From Cohnella terricola (GTDB lineage Bacteria > Bacillota > Bacilli > Paenibacillales > Paenibacillaceae): 64,000 bases of DNA. Below are positions 1 to 7,954 of the stretch, one piece after another. A program made the translations under genes and the position numbers. The stretch is from positions 558,001 through 622,000 of the forward strand of contig NZ_VNJJ01000001.1 in assembly GCF_007786475.1 (NCBI RefSeq). Reading direction: 5' to 3'. Position 1 is the first letter of the stretch. Each line of letters opens with the position of its first letter. The notes below the pieces were generated by a model. It ran no database searches. It had not been told where the DNA came from and saw nothing but the letters and a program-made list of their open reading frames with translations.

Positions 1-2982
1 AAGCAGCAAATGAGCAAGATTAAGATCGAAGACAAGTACGTCGGCAACCATATGGCTCTTTTGCCGGGAACGATCGAGGTGGATGGCAATCCGCTCAGCG
101 CCACCAGCGATTTCCAGTTGGTGACCTCAGCCGATTATAGCAGCGGCTTCACTCTCGAATTGAAGCCGGGTAAAACCATCAACGAAGAGCACGTAATTAC
201 TTTCATGACTTCGTTCGACCCCACAAAAGGCAAGCCGGCAGACGTGAATTATAAAAACACGGCCATCATGACTTATGAAGACGTTAACGGCGCGAAGACG
301 ATCACGAAGTGGGACGAAGTCAAACCGTTAGACTATACGAGCAACAACGGCCTCAAAAAAGGCGAATATAATCCTAGAGATAAAAAGATCAAGTGGACGA
401 TCGACGTCAACTACAATCTTCATGACGTGACCGACGCGATTATCACCGACGCTTATACAGCGACTAAAGGCCATTTGGAGCCGATTCCCGAGTTATTTAA
501 GGTGTATGAGCTGGATCTGGATTCCACGAACAATCAGGTAGAGCAAGGCAGCGAGGTGACTTTGCCCGCCGGTCAACCAGAATGGAATCTCGATGGGCAA
601 GGCTTTACGCTGAAGTTAGGCAATCTCCAGAAAAAAGCCTACCGGGTCGTATACGAAACTAAGATCGGTGGCCAGTACCCTATCGACGGGGACTACTCGA
701 ATCATGCTACGCTCAAAGATGGCACCGGCCCTCTGATTTTCGATCAGAGAGCCACGGTAACGCCGAAGCATGGCGGCGAAAACGTATACAAAACCGGCAG
801 CCAGATCGGAAAGACGGATAAAGCCGATTGGACGGTGCATCTGAACCCAAGCCAGTCGTATATCGCTCCAGGCTCGATCGTAGAGGATACGCTTTCCGAC
901 AATCAAATTTTACTAGCGGATTCGATCAAGCTTTATAAAGTCACGTTGCCGACCACCGATACCGCAACGCTTCCGATTACGGGGACGGTATTGGATCCGA
1001 ATGAATACACGCTGGATCCGCCGACCGCAAATCATTTCAAGATTACGTTTAAGAATGCTGTGGAAACCGTCTATTTGCTGAAATACAGCACTTATATTAA
1101 TGCCAATGACAAAGACAGAATCGAAAACGAGCTTAAATATGCGGGCAAGACCGTTTCGGCGAAAGGCACGGATAACAAACAAGGCGTTATAGTCGTTCTT
1201 GCCGATGCGAATGGAGGCTCAAACGGCAGGGAAAAAATCAAAATCGTCAAAAAGGACGATCTTGGAAAGCCTGTTGCGGGCGCCGTTTTCGAATTGTGGA
1301 ACGATACGTTCACGATTCTACTGGAAACGTTGACCACCGATGCAAAAGGTGAAGCGATTACGGTCAATAAATACAAATACAGATACAAGAATGCCACTAG
1401 CCAAGGCTTCCCTTACAAGCTTAAGGAAGTATCCGCTCCGTCCGGGTATTTGATCGATGCCGATTTCGGCGCCGCGACCGGGAAGAAAATCGAGTTCGCG
1501 GACGAGAAAGCTCCATTCGAAATTACGAACAAAGTCATTCGCCAAGGCTTTGAATTGATCAAGAAAGATTTCGCAAATCCGAATCAGCTGCTTGAAGGCG
1601 CCGTATTCGAATTGCGCGACTCGGGCGATATCGTCGTAGCAACCTTGACGACGGACGGCAACGGAAGAATCGCTCTTGGAGATCTGCGTGCTGGCAACTA
1701 CAAGCTGGTGGAAATCGCGCCTCCGAAGTATTACGAACTGGATGCAAAACCAATTCCGTTGACGATCGTGGCTAACCAGACGAAAATCGTCGAGTTGTCG
1801 GCTTCGAACAAGCGCGGCTCCGGCGGCAATCTGGTCGTCACCAAAGTGAATGCCGACGATCATAACGATCTGCTTGAGGGTGTGGAGTTCGAGCTTCGCG
1901 ATGCGGCGAATGCTGTCGTCGCCAAAGGAACTACAGAAGTGAACGGCGTTGTCGAATTTACCAATCTGCCTTTCGGTCCGTACACGCTTGTCGAGACGAA
2001 AGCCGACGGTTTCGTCATCGAGAACCCGGAAACTCCCGTGTCCATCGAGAAGCAGACGACGGGATTGCTTATCGAGAATAAAAAGAGCATTCGGTCGGTC
2101 AAGCTGACGAAGTATAATGAATATCGCAATCACGTCCTTCAAGGCGCAACATTCGAATTGTGGGCCAAGACGGCGTTCACGGATCTCGAAGGAAACGATA
2201 TTTATGAGTTGGTAACGGGCATAGATTCTTCTAAACTGGTGACGGATGTAAATGGCGAATTGAACCTGGACGGATTGGCTCCGAATAAGTATCGCTTTGT
2301 CGAGAAAATAGCGCCTTCAGGATACTATTTGAATACCGATCCGGTGGAATTCGAAATAAAGGAAAATCAAACGGCGGTAGAACGGGTCGAGAAAACAAAC
2401 GTTAGAATTCCAAGCTCAGGCGGCGGTGGCGGCGGAACTCCTCCGGTAGATCCGAAACCGACGCCGGGTCCGGAACCGAAACCGAGCCCGGAACCGAAAC
2501 CGAGCCCGGAACCGACTCCAAGTCCGGAACCGACTCCAAGTCCGGAACCGACTTCAAGTCCGGAACCAAGTAAGAAGCCGGATCCAGAACCGAAAGTAGA
2601 GAAAGAAAAGACGAAAGTGGACAAGCCGATCGAAAAGAAAACCGACGTTCCTAAAGGCGGCAAAGCTCGCGCCGGAGAGGACCCGAAACACGGCACCGTA
2701 GAGGTTAAGCCGGACGGCAAATGGAAATATACGCCGGACAAAGGCTATAAAGGCAAAGATTCCTTCACGGTCATCGTGACCGATAAGGATGGCAACGAAC
2801 AGGAGATTCTCGTCGAGGTCGACGTGGACGGCGTTCCTCGCGGCGGAGTGAACGCTGGAGCCGACGGAAAGACGTTGCCGAAGACGGGAGAAGATAGCCA
2901 TCTGCCGATTCAAATCGCGGGAGCGGGTCTCGCCTTGCTTGGCGTATTCTTCCTGATTCGCAGAAAAGCGCTGCGCAAATAA
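1..2982 (+). CDS. LPKTG-anchored Cna_B repeat surface adhesin (5' partial)
   Basis: Cell-wall-anchored MSCRAMM or SpaA-pilin-like adhesin. The frame is open to the first base, the ATG at 10 has no ribosome binding site and no signal peptide is visible, so the 5' end lies outside the window. Counting from that ATG, residues 1-400 look like collagen-binding or adhesin beta-sandwich domains. At least four Cna_B modules start near residues 407, 510, 605 and 695, each with a V/L-x-K-x-D/N lysine strand and an L-x-G-x-x-F-E-L strand, the pattern of isopeptide-forming domains. A PEP(K/T)PSPEP proline-rich wall spacer follows (about 813-860), then a cadherin/VCBS-like domain (about 890-940). The LPKTG sorting motif (956-960), a hydrophobic segment and an RRKALRK tail end the protein. 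A sortase gene lies 1.2 kb downstream. Confidence 0.9.
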   Translation, partial: KQQMSKIKIEDKYVGNHMALLPGTIEVDGNPLSATSDFQLVTSADYSSGFTLELKPGKTINEEHVITFMTSFDPTKGKPADVNYKNTAIMTYEDVNGAKTITKWDEVKPLDYTSNNGLKKGEYNPRDKKIKWTIDVNYNLHDVTDAIITDAYTATKGHLEPIPELFKVYELDLDSTNNQVEQGSEVTLPAGQPEWNLDGQGFTLKLGNLQKKAYRVVYETKIGGQYPIDGDYSNHATLKDGTGPLIFDQRATVTPKHGGENVYKTGSQIGKTDKADWTVHLNPSQSYIAPGSIVEDTLSDNQILLADSIKLYKVTLPTTDTATLPITGTVLDPNEYTLDPPTANHFKITFKNAVETVYLLKYSTYINANDKDRIENELKYAGKTVSAKGTDNKQGVIVVLADANGGSNGREKIKIVKKDDLGKPVAGAVFELWNDTFTILLETLTTDAKGEAITVNKYKYRYKNATSQGFPYKLKEVSAPSGYLIDADFGAATGKKIEFADEKAPFEITNKVIRQGFELIKKDFANPNQLLEGAVFELRDSGDIVVATLTTDGNGRIALGDLRAGNYKLVEIAPPKYYELDAKPIPLTIVANQTKIVELSASNKRGSGGNLVVTKVNADDHNDLLEGVEFELRDAANAVVAKGTTEVNGVVEFTNLPFGPYTLVETKADGFVIENPETPVSIEKQTTGLLIENKKSIRSVKLTKYNEYRNHVLQGATFELWAKTAFTDLEGNDIYELVTGIDSSKLVTDVNGELNLDGLAPNKYRFVEKIAPSGYYLNTDPVEFEIKENQTAVERVEKTNVRIPSSGGGGGGTPPVDPKPTPGPEPKPSPEPKPSPEPTPSPEPTPSPEPTSSPEPSKKPDPEPKVEKEKTKVDKPIEKKTDVPKGGKARAGEDPKHGTVEVKPDGKWKYTPDKGYKGKDSFTVIVTDKDGNEQEILVEVDVDGVPRGGVNAGADGKTLPKTGEDSHLPIQIAGAGLALLGVFFLIRRKALRK

Positions 2983-3004
2983 ATAATAGAGAAAATATTA
3001 CCTG

Positions 3005-3031
3005 ACCTGCCGATTTTCGGCAGGTTATTTT
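3005..3031 (+). terminator. Rho-independent terminator of the LPKTG adhesin gene
   Basis: Perfect 8-bp stem (ACCTGCCG / CGGCAGGT) with a 5-nt loop, followed by TATTTTCTT, 22 bases after the adhesin stop codon. Confidence 0.85.
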
Positions 3032-3084
3032 CTTGTATTTATTCGGAGAATAGGGTAGAATTATAGATATTAAGCTAGTCGCGA

Positions 3085-3160
3085 AAATGGCAAACCTGTC
3101 GAAAGGCAGGGACGCAAAGCTATAGGGCCTTCCCTCTCAGAGGATGGTTGCCAGTTGCCG
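3085..3160 (+). promoter_or_regulatory. Cyclic di-GMP-I (GEMM-I) riboswitch aptamer, first of a tandem pair
   Basis: Shows the GEMM-I core: GGCAAACC, a stem closed by a GAAA tetraloop (CCTGTC-GAAA-GGCAGG), the invariant GGGACGCAAAGC join, GGGCC, and a second arm ending in GCCAGTTGCCG. It shares a 17-base identical segment and overall layout with the second aptamer. Seven T residues follow at 3172-3178. A stem can be drawn between GCCTTCC of the second arm and GGAACGGGC at 3163-3171, which would make a terminator competing with the aptamer. That expression platform is inference. Confidence 0.9.
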
Positions 3161-3208
3161 AAGGAACGGGCTTTTTTTGTTCTTTCGGAATGGATAAACG
3201 CAGACGAC

Positions 3209-3291
3209 AAACGGCAAACCTGTCGAAAGACAGGGGCGCAAAACTAAAGGGCCTTCCCTCTTCGAGGTTGGCAGCCAGTTGCCGAAAGGGG
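3209..3291 (+). promoter_or_regulatory. Cyclic di-GMP-I (GEMM-I) riboswitch aptamer, second of the pair, abutting the ribosome binding site
   Basis: Carries GGCAAACC, a perfect CCTGTC-GAAA-GACAGG stem-loop, GGGGCGCAAAAC, GGGCC and GCCAGTTGCCG. The closing stem CGGCAA (3212-3217) with TTGCCG (3279-3284) ends immediately before the Shine-Dalgarno AAAGGGG (3285-3291) of the transglutaminase-like gene starting at 3299. Ligand-dependent closing of this stem could therefore change ribosome access. The aptamer identity is seen in sequence; the direction of control is not. Confidence 0.9.
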
Positions 3292-3298
3292 TTTCTCC

Positions 3299-4117
3299 AT
3301 GATCAGCAGAATGATTAGATTACTGTCGTTATCGATCGCTTTGTTTATTGCGATTCCCGCCCTAGCGTTCGCCGATCCGGCTGGGAATGTCCAAGGGTTG
3401 GACAAATCCAAGCTTGAAGAAGGAGTCATTGGCGTTAACTATGAGGTCAAGAGCGACGTTCTTACTAGAGTGAAAGTGGCGAAAGGTTCGGCCAGTTATA
3501 TCTATACGCTCGATGCGAGCGCAAATCAACAAACCGTATGGCTGCCGTTGCAGATGGGAGACGGGTCGTACGAGATCTCGATTCTGGAAAACGTCTCGGG
3601 GAACAAATACAAGGTTGCGCTCACAGAGAAAGCGGACATAAGCGTGGCGGACACCGCGAACGTATTTCTGCACCCCGTGCAGAACGTGAACTGGACGAAT
3701 GCGGTTAAAGCGACTACCAAAGCAAAAGAATTGACAAGTGGACAAAAGACGGACGAGCAGAAAGCCGTCGCCATCTACGATTACATCGTGAACAACATCC
3801 GGTATGACAAAGAACTGGCCAAGAAGGTAACATCAGACTATATTCCGGATATTGATAATACGTTCGTTACAGGCAAGGGCATATGCTACGGATATGCGAC
3901 ATTGTACGCGGCCATGCTTCGGAGCGAAGGGATCCCGACGAAACTAGTCATGGGGACGACCAAACTCCTTGACGAATATCATGCATGGAACGAAGTCTTT
4001 TTGAACGGCAAATGGGTCGTCGTGGACACGACGATCGACGCGGGACTGATCAAGTCCAGCAAAAAAGGAACGTTCCAAAAGAAAGCAAGCGACTATCAGC
4101 CTCAGAAAGTCTATTAA
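3299..4117 (+). CDS. Exported transglutaminase-like domain protein under tandem c-di-GMP riboswitches
   Basis: The 272-aa protein has a signal peptide (basic start, hydrophobic core to about residue 23, AFA-D cleavage-like site). The C-terminal half is a transglutaminase-like (papain-fold) domain with a visible triad: Cys196 in GKGICYGYA, His228 in EYHAWNEV and Asp243 in VVVDTT. It probably acts outside the membrane on wall or surface proteins, as a peptidase or cross-linker; which activity cannot be told. AAAGGGG lies 7 nt before the ATG and abuts the second riboswitch. The gene sits between an LPKTG adhesin and a sortase, so a role in assembling or modifying a c-di-GMP-regulated surface is plausible but inferred. 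Confidence 0.88.
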   Translation: MISRMIRLLSLSIALFIAIPALAFADPAGNVQGLDKSKLEEGVIGVNYEVKSDVLTRVKVAKGSASYIYTLDASANQQTVWLPLQMGDGSYEISILENVSGNKYKVALTEKADISVADTANVFLHPVQNVNWTNAVKATTKAKELTSGQKTDEQKAVAIYDYIVNNIRYDKELAKKVTSDYIPDIDNTFVTGKGICYGYATLYAAMLRSEGIPTKLVMGTTKLLDEYHAWNEVFLNGKWVVVDTTIDAGLIKSSKKGTFQKKASDYQPQKVY

Positions 4118-4124
4118 AAAACAG

Positions 4125-4163
4125 AACTGCCGGACCCTCCATTCAGGGTTCCGGCAGTTTTTA
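4125..4163. terminator. Bidirectional terminator between the transglutaminase-like and sortase genes
   Basis: A long stem (AACTGCCGGACCCT paired with AGGGTTCCGGCAGTT, one imperfect position) has A-rich sequence on the left and TTTTTATG on the right. It lies between two convergent genes and can serve both. Confidence 0.85.
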
Positions 4164-4177
4164 TGATCTTCCGATGC

Positions 4178-4831
4178 TTATTCGATTAGATGCGCTTGAA
4201 CGATTAACCGATGAGTAGGATTAACAAGCGGGTCGCAGGTAATGAGCGTAAGTATCGATTCGTCTCCTTCGTTCTCCAGTACCGATAAATCCGTAGGCTC
4301 GACCCTTTTGATGTTAGATACGTCGTAAACGAATTTATCGTCCGCAGTTTGAATCGCGATGCGATCTCCGACTTCGACCTCGCCCAGTCTATTGAATAAC
4401 CTTCCTTTGGTTCGAGCGCGGTGGGCTGCGATGGCCGCATTCCCCGGAGCGCCTAGCAGTGCGGTTTCCGTCAAGTGCGTTGCTCCCACGTTCATATTTT
4501 GTTTAGTCGCGCCTTCGAGCACCGGCAGCTTTAGATCGATTTTGTCGATCGAGACGATCGCAATCACATTGCCGTCCATCTGCGGCGCCTCAACATCGGA
4601 AGGGGCGGATACCGGGGAAGCGCTTGGTTCTTGTGAATGCTCGTCGAAAAGGAAGGCTAAACGGTCATATTCCGAGTGCAAGCGTTCATTCGATAGCCGC
4701 TGCTTCGAAAGATCGTCGGCAATATCGTCCAACAAATGTTGTTGTTTCCAGTCATAATAAAATTCTCTCGCCGCCGGGAAGGCGAGCAGCATAATTCCTA
4801 CAGCGATCAAGATATAGGGTAGTTTTCTCAC
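4178..4831 (-). CDS. Sortase (class D-like transpeptidase)
   Basis: Membrane-anchored sortase that would cut surface proteins at an LPXTG-like motif and attach them to the wall. An N-terminal transmembrane segment is followed by a charged linker and the sortase barrel. Counted from an upstream ATG at 4855, the catalytic residues are His145 (AAIAAHRA), Cys207 (LTLITCDP) and Arg216 (THRLIV). I chose GTG at 4831 (217 aa) because GGAGGA sits 5 nt upstream; the ATG at 4855 (225 aa) has no comparable site. The TLITC signature and short size suit class D housekeeping sortases of spore formers. Proximity to the LPKTG adhesin suggests that protein as a client, although class D enzymes usually prefer LPNTA-type signals. 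Confidence 0.88.
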   Translation of the reverse strand: MRKLPYILIAVGIMLLAFPAAREFYYDWKQQHLLDDIADDLSKQRLSNERLHSEYDRLAFLFDEHSQEPSASPVSAPSDVEAPQMDGNVIAIVSIDKIDLKLPVLEGATKQNMNVGATHLTETALLGAPGNAAIAAHRARTKGRLFNRLGEVEVGDRIAIQTADDKFVYDVSNIKRVEPTDLSVLENEGDESILTLITCDPLVNPTHRLIVQAHLIE

Positions 4832-5138
4832 TTCGTTCCTCCGAAAGCTCTTCATAAATTTACCATGCGGGGTATTTTGCGCAGACCTTCTTCATCCATA
4901 AAATAATAAACCATTAAACTGAACAAAAACTAGACATATGAAGGAGGAGATCGGGACGAAAAAACGGGGATTGTACAGAATTTGTTCAGTCTCGGTCGAT
5001 ATAATGATAAATGTTTTCCATTTGATCTAGTTATTTGGTCATGGATCCATTATAATTTATTGGTTCATTCAACCTATGATTATTGATTCAATAGGATCAT
5101 AATTTGATAGGCGACAGTTCTTGTAGAGGAGTACTTGC

Positions 5139-6590
5139 ATGAAGCGATTAAGGAATGGAACCGGTCAAATTCGCGGCACGATATCGATTGCTTTCTTGGC
5201 GGCAATGGCGTTGCTTGCCGGATGCGGTCTGTTTGCCGGGAATGCGAAGCAAGAGGAAGCGAAGCCCGACGAACCGAAAGTTGTTCGCTACGAAGGGCCG
5301 ATGAGCAAGGAATTTCCTTTCGTCTATACGACCAAAAAAGAGCTTGCCCTGACCTTTAACGGAATGGGAAGCGAGAAAATGATGAGAAATCTGCTGGATA
5401 CGTTGGATACTTACCAAATCAAGGCCACGTTTTTCGTTCCGGGAATGAGGGTTGCCGAAGAACCCGACATCGCGAAAATGATCGTCGAGAGAGGTCATGA
5501 GCTTGAAAACAATACTTTAAATCGGTTGGATATGACCAAGCTCGACTATGAACAAATACACAAAGAGATTCAAATGAGCAACACGATCATCGAGAGAGAA
5601 ACGGGCGTTGCTCCGCGATATTTAAGAACCCGATCGGGGGATTTTAACGACGACATTAGACTGGCCGCTGCGCAGAACGGAATGGATGCCGTCGTCTCCT
5701 ACAGTTTGTTTTTGCACAACTGGCAAGGGGAGGACGCGAAAGATAAGTACCTTTATCTTCGAAAATATATCACCAGGGGCGGCATCATTGCGATTGATAC
5801 GCAGGAAGACGAAGACATCATAGAAGCGGTAAGCCTTCTGGCGAAGGCGTCTATCGATGTCGGGTATCGCTTTATTCCGCTTCATGACTTGGCCCTGCAT
5901 GGGAGCGAAAGAAAGCCGCTAGAGCAAATTCCCGGATATGACGCTGCCAAGCTCAACCCGGATTATGAGAACGCCAAATATCGCATGTTCGCCAAGAAAG
6001 AGACGAGCCGGAAAGAAATCGCTCTGACGTTCGACGATTGGGGGACGGATTATACGGTTACAAAAATATTAGATATATTGGCCGAGAAGCAAGTCAAGGC
6101 GACGTTTTTCCTTCGTGCGAACGGGGCCGAAGCGAATCCGAATCTGGCGAGGGCTATCGTGGACGAAGGGCACCAGGCAGCCAACCACTCGTACTCGCAT
6201 CCGGTCGTGACCACGCTGACGCCGGAGCAGCTGCAGGAGGAAGTGATCAAAGCCCACCAAGTGATCACTTACGCGATTCAGCAGAAACCTGCCATGATAT
6301 TCCGGCCCCCGACGGGCGAAGTCGACGACAAAACGGCGCGTATTATCGCCGCGACCGGTTATTCGAATATCGCGCTTTACGACGTCACGACATTCGACTG
6401 GGATGTAAACAATTCCGCGGATAAGATCGTAAACACGATTATGAATAAAATCGACAGCGGTAGCGTCATTCTGCTGCATATTTTGGATGACATTCACACG
6501 GTCGAGGCGCTTCCTGTCGCCATCGATCGGCTGAAATCGGAAGGTTTTACTTTTGTGAAATTGGTGGATATGATGGGGCTTACGGACTAA
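5139..6590 (+). CDS. Lipoprotein with two polysaccharide deacetylase (NodB) domains, the first degenerate
   Basis: A 483-aa lipoprotein (lipobox LLAGC, Cys29) with two NodB/CE4 domains. The C-terminal one (about 292-480) keeps the metal and catalytic motifs: TFDD (Asp299-Asp300), H-S-Y-S-H (His340, His344), RPPTGE and LLHILDD. The N-terminal one (about 66-250) has FNGMG where TFDDG is expected and ENNTLNR where the HSxxH pair should be, so it is probably non-catalytic. The active domain would remove N-acetyl groups from a GlcNAc-type polymer outside the membrane. It heads a same-strand cluster with a nucleotide-sugar dehydrogenase (17-bp gap) and a PilZ-GT2 synthase. AGAGGAG lies 7 nt before the ATG. 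Confidence 0.9.
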   Translation: MKRLRNGTGQIRGTISIAFLAAMALLAGCGLFAGNAKQEEAKPDEPKVVRYEGPMSKEFPFVYTTKKELALTFNGMGSEKMMRNLLDTLDTYQIKATFFVPGMRVAEEPDIAKMIVERGHELENNTLNRLDMTKLDYEQIHKEIQMSNTIIERETGVAPRYLRTRSGDFNDDIRLAAAQNGMDAVVSYSLFLHNWQGEDAKDKYLYLRKYITRGGIIAIDTQEDEDIIEAVSLLAKASIDVGYRFIPLHDLALHGSERKPLEQIPGYDAAKLNPDYENAKYRMFAKKETSRKEIALTFDDWGTDYTVTKILDILAEKQVKATFFLRANGAEANPNLARAIVDEGHQAANHSYSHPVVTTLTPEQLQEEVIKAHQVITYAIQQKPAMIFRPPTGEVDDKTARIIAATGYSNIALYDVTTFDWDVNNSADKIVNTIMNKIDSGSVILLHILDDIHTVEALPVAIDRLKSEGFTFVKLVDMMGLTD

Positions 6591-6607
6591 CGTTAGGAGA
6601 GGTTTTT

Positions 6608-7924
6608 ATGGGATTATACGAACGAATCGTCGATCGGATGGAGCCGCTTGCGGTCGTCGGGCTAGGCTATGTTGGATTACCGTTGGCGATCGCCTTCTCG
6701 AATCGAGCGGAAGTGATCGCATTCGACGTAAATGAGAAAAAAATCGCGGACTACAAAGACGGAATAGACTTGACCGGGGATATCGGAAACGCGGCTGTTA
6801 GGAACAGCACGGCGATTTTTACTAGCGATCCGGAACTACTCGGGAGAGCGCGTTTCTTTGTCATTACGGTGCCGACGCCGGTTCGGAGCGGCAACGTTCC
6901 GGATCTCCAATACGTCGAGAGCGCCAGCCGAATCGTAGGGAGCAAGCTGACTCACGGGTCGATCGTAGTTTTTGAATCGACGGTTTATCCGGGCGTAACA
7001 GAGGAAGTGTGCGTCCCCATATTGGAAGCGGAATCCGGCTTGCGTTGCGGGATCGACTTCAAGGTCGGCTATTCCCCCGAGCGGATCAATCCTGGGGATA
7101 AAGTGCGCAAGCTCGAGAATATCGTGAAGATCGTATCCGGCATGGACGGCGAAACGCTTGAAACGGTAGCCAAAATGTATGAACTGATTATCGATGCGGG
7201 TGTTTATAGAGCCGAAAGCATTAAAGTGGCCGAGGCAGCAAAAGTCATCGAGAACGCACAACGCGACATCAACATCGCCTTTATGAACGAGCTGTCGATG
7301 CTGTTTCATCAAATGGATATTCCGACAAAGGCGGTTCTGGAAGCCGCCGCCACGAAGTGGAATTTCCTGCCCTTTAAACCGGGGCTTGTCGGAGGGCACT
7401 GCATCGGCATCGATCCTTACTATTTGACGTATAAGGCGGAAGATACCGGCTATCATTCCCGAATCATTCTTGCCGGACGCCATATTAACGACGGCATGGG
7501 CAAATATATTGCCCAAAGCATCGTTAAACTGCTCGTCAAATTAAAAGTCGATATCTCGCGCGCCAAGATCGGAATACTCGGCCTTGCCTACAAAGAAGAA
7601 TGTTCGGACATCCGAAACACTAAAGTCATCGATATCGTTGAAGAATTCAAAGAATATGCCGTAGTTCCAGAGGTAAGCGATCCGTGGGTTGATCGGCATC
7701 AAGTGTACGAAGAATATGGCATCGAATTGACCGACATCGACAATATGCGCGACTTAAACGTCGTCGTCGTTGCCGTGCCTCACCGTTGCTTCGCAACGAT
7801 GGACGTTCGCGAATTCGAGAAGATGTACGAAACGGGTGGCGGAACGAAAATTTTGATCGATATTAAAGGTGTTTACGATAAAAGGGATTTTGAAAGCAGC
7901 GGCTTTCATTATTGGAGTCTTTGA
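6608..7924 (+). CDS. Nucleotide-sugar dehydrogenase (UDP-HexNAc/UDP-Glc 6-dehydrogenase family)
   Basis: A 438-aa NAD-dependent enzyme oxidising a UDP-sugar at C6 to the uronic acid. The N-terminal Rossmann motif GLGYVGLPLA (residues 18-27), the central dimerisation helix and the catalytic GGHCIGIDPYYL (Cys265) are all present, followed by a C-terminal UDP-binding domain containing GLAYKEECSDIRNTK. Size and the GGHCIGIDPYYL form fit the WbpO/TviB/WecC-type branch, which often uses UDP-HexNAc, better than short UDP-glucose enzymes. The exact substrate cannot be read from sequence. The gene lies between a deacetylase and a PilZ-GT2 synthase, so it probably supplies the uronic acid precursor for their polymer. 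Confidence 0.9.
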   Translation: MGLYERIVDRMEPLAVVGLGYVGLPLAIAFSNRAEVIAFDVNEKKIADYKDGIDLTGDIGNAAVRNSTAIFTSDPELLGRARFFVITVPTPVRSGNVPDLQYVESASRIVGSKLTHGSIVVFESTVYPGVTEEVCVPILEAESGLRCGIDFKVGYSPERINPGDKVRKLENIVKIVSGMDGETLETVAKMYELIIDAGVYRAESIKVAEAAKVIENAQRDINIAFMNELSMLFHQMDIPTKAVLEAAATKWNFLPFKPGLVGGHCIGIDPYYLTYKAEDTGYHSRIILAGRHINDGMGKYIAQSIVKLLVKLKVDISRAKIGILGLAYKEECSDIRNTKVIDIVEEFKEYAVVPEVSDPWVDRHQVYEEYGIELTDIDNMRDLNVVVVAVPHRCFATMDVREFEKMYETGGGTKILIDIKGVYDKRDFESSGFHYWSL

Positions 7925-7954
7925 AGATCTGATTCTCGGATTGGAGACAGTGAA

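Noticed and set aside
1318-2142. 274-codon minus-strand frame inside the adhesin
   Set aside because: Antisense shadow caused by the codon bias of the Cna_B repeats.
4982-5005. Promoter for the polysaccharide cluster (TTGTTC and TATAAT)
   Set aside because: The spacer is only 12 bp, too short for sigma A; no better promoter could be fixed in 4856-5138.
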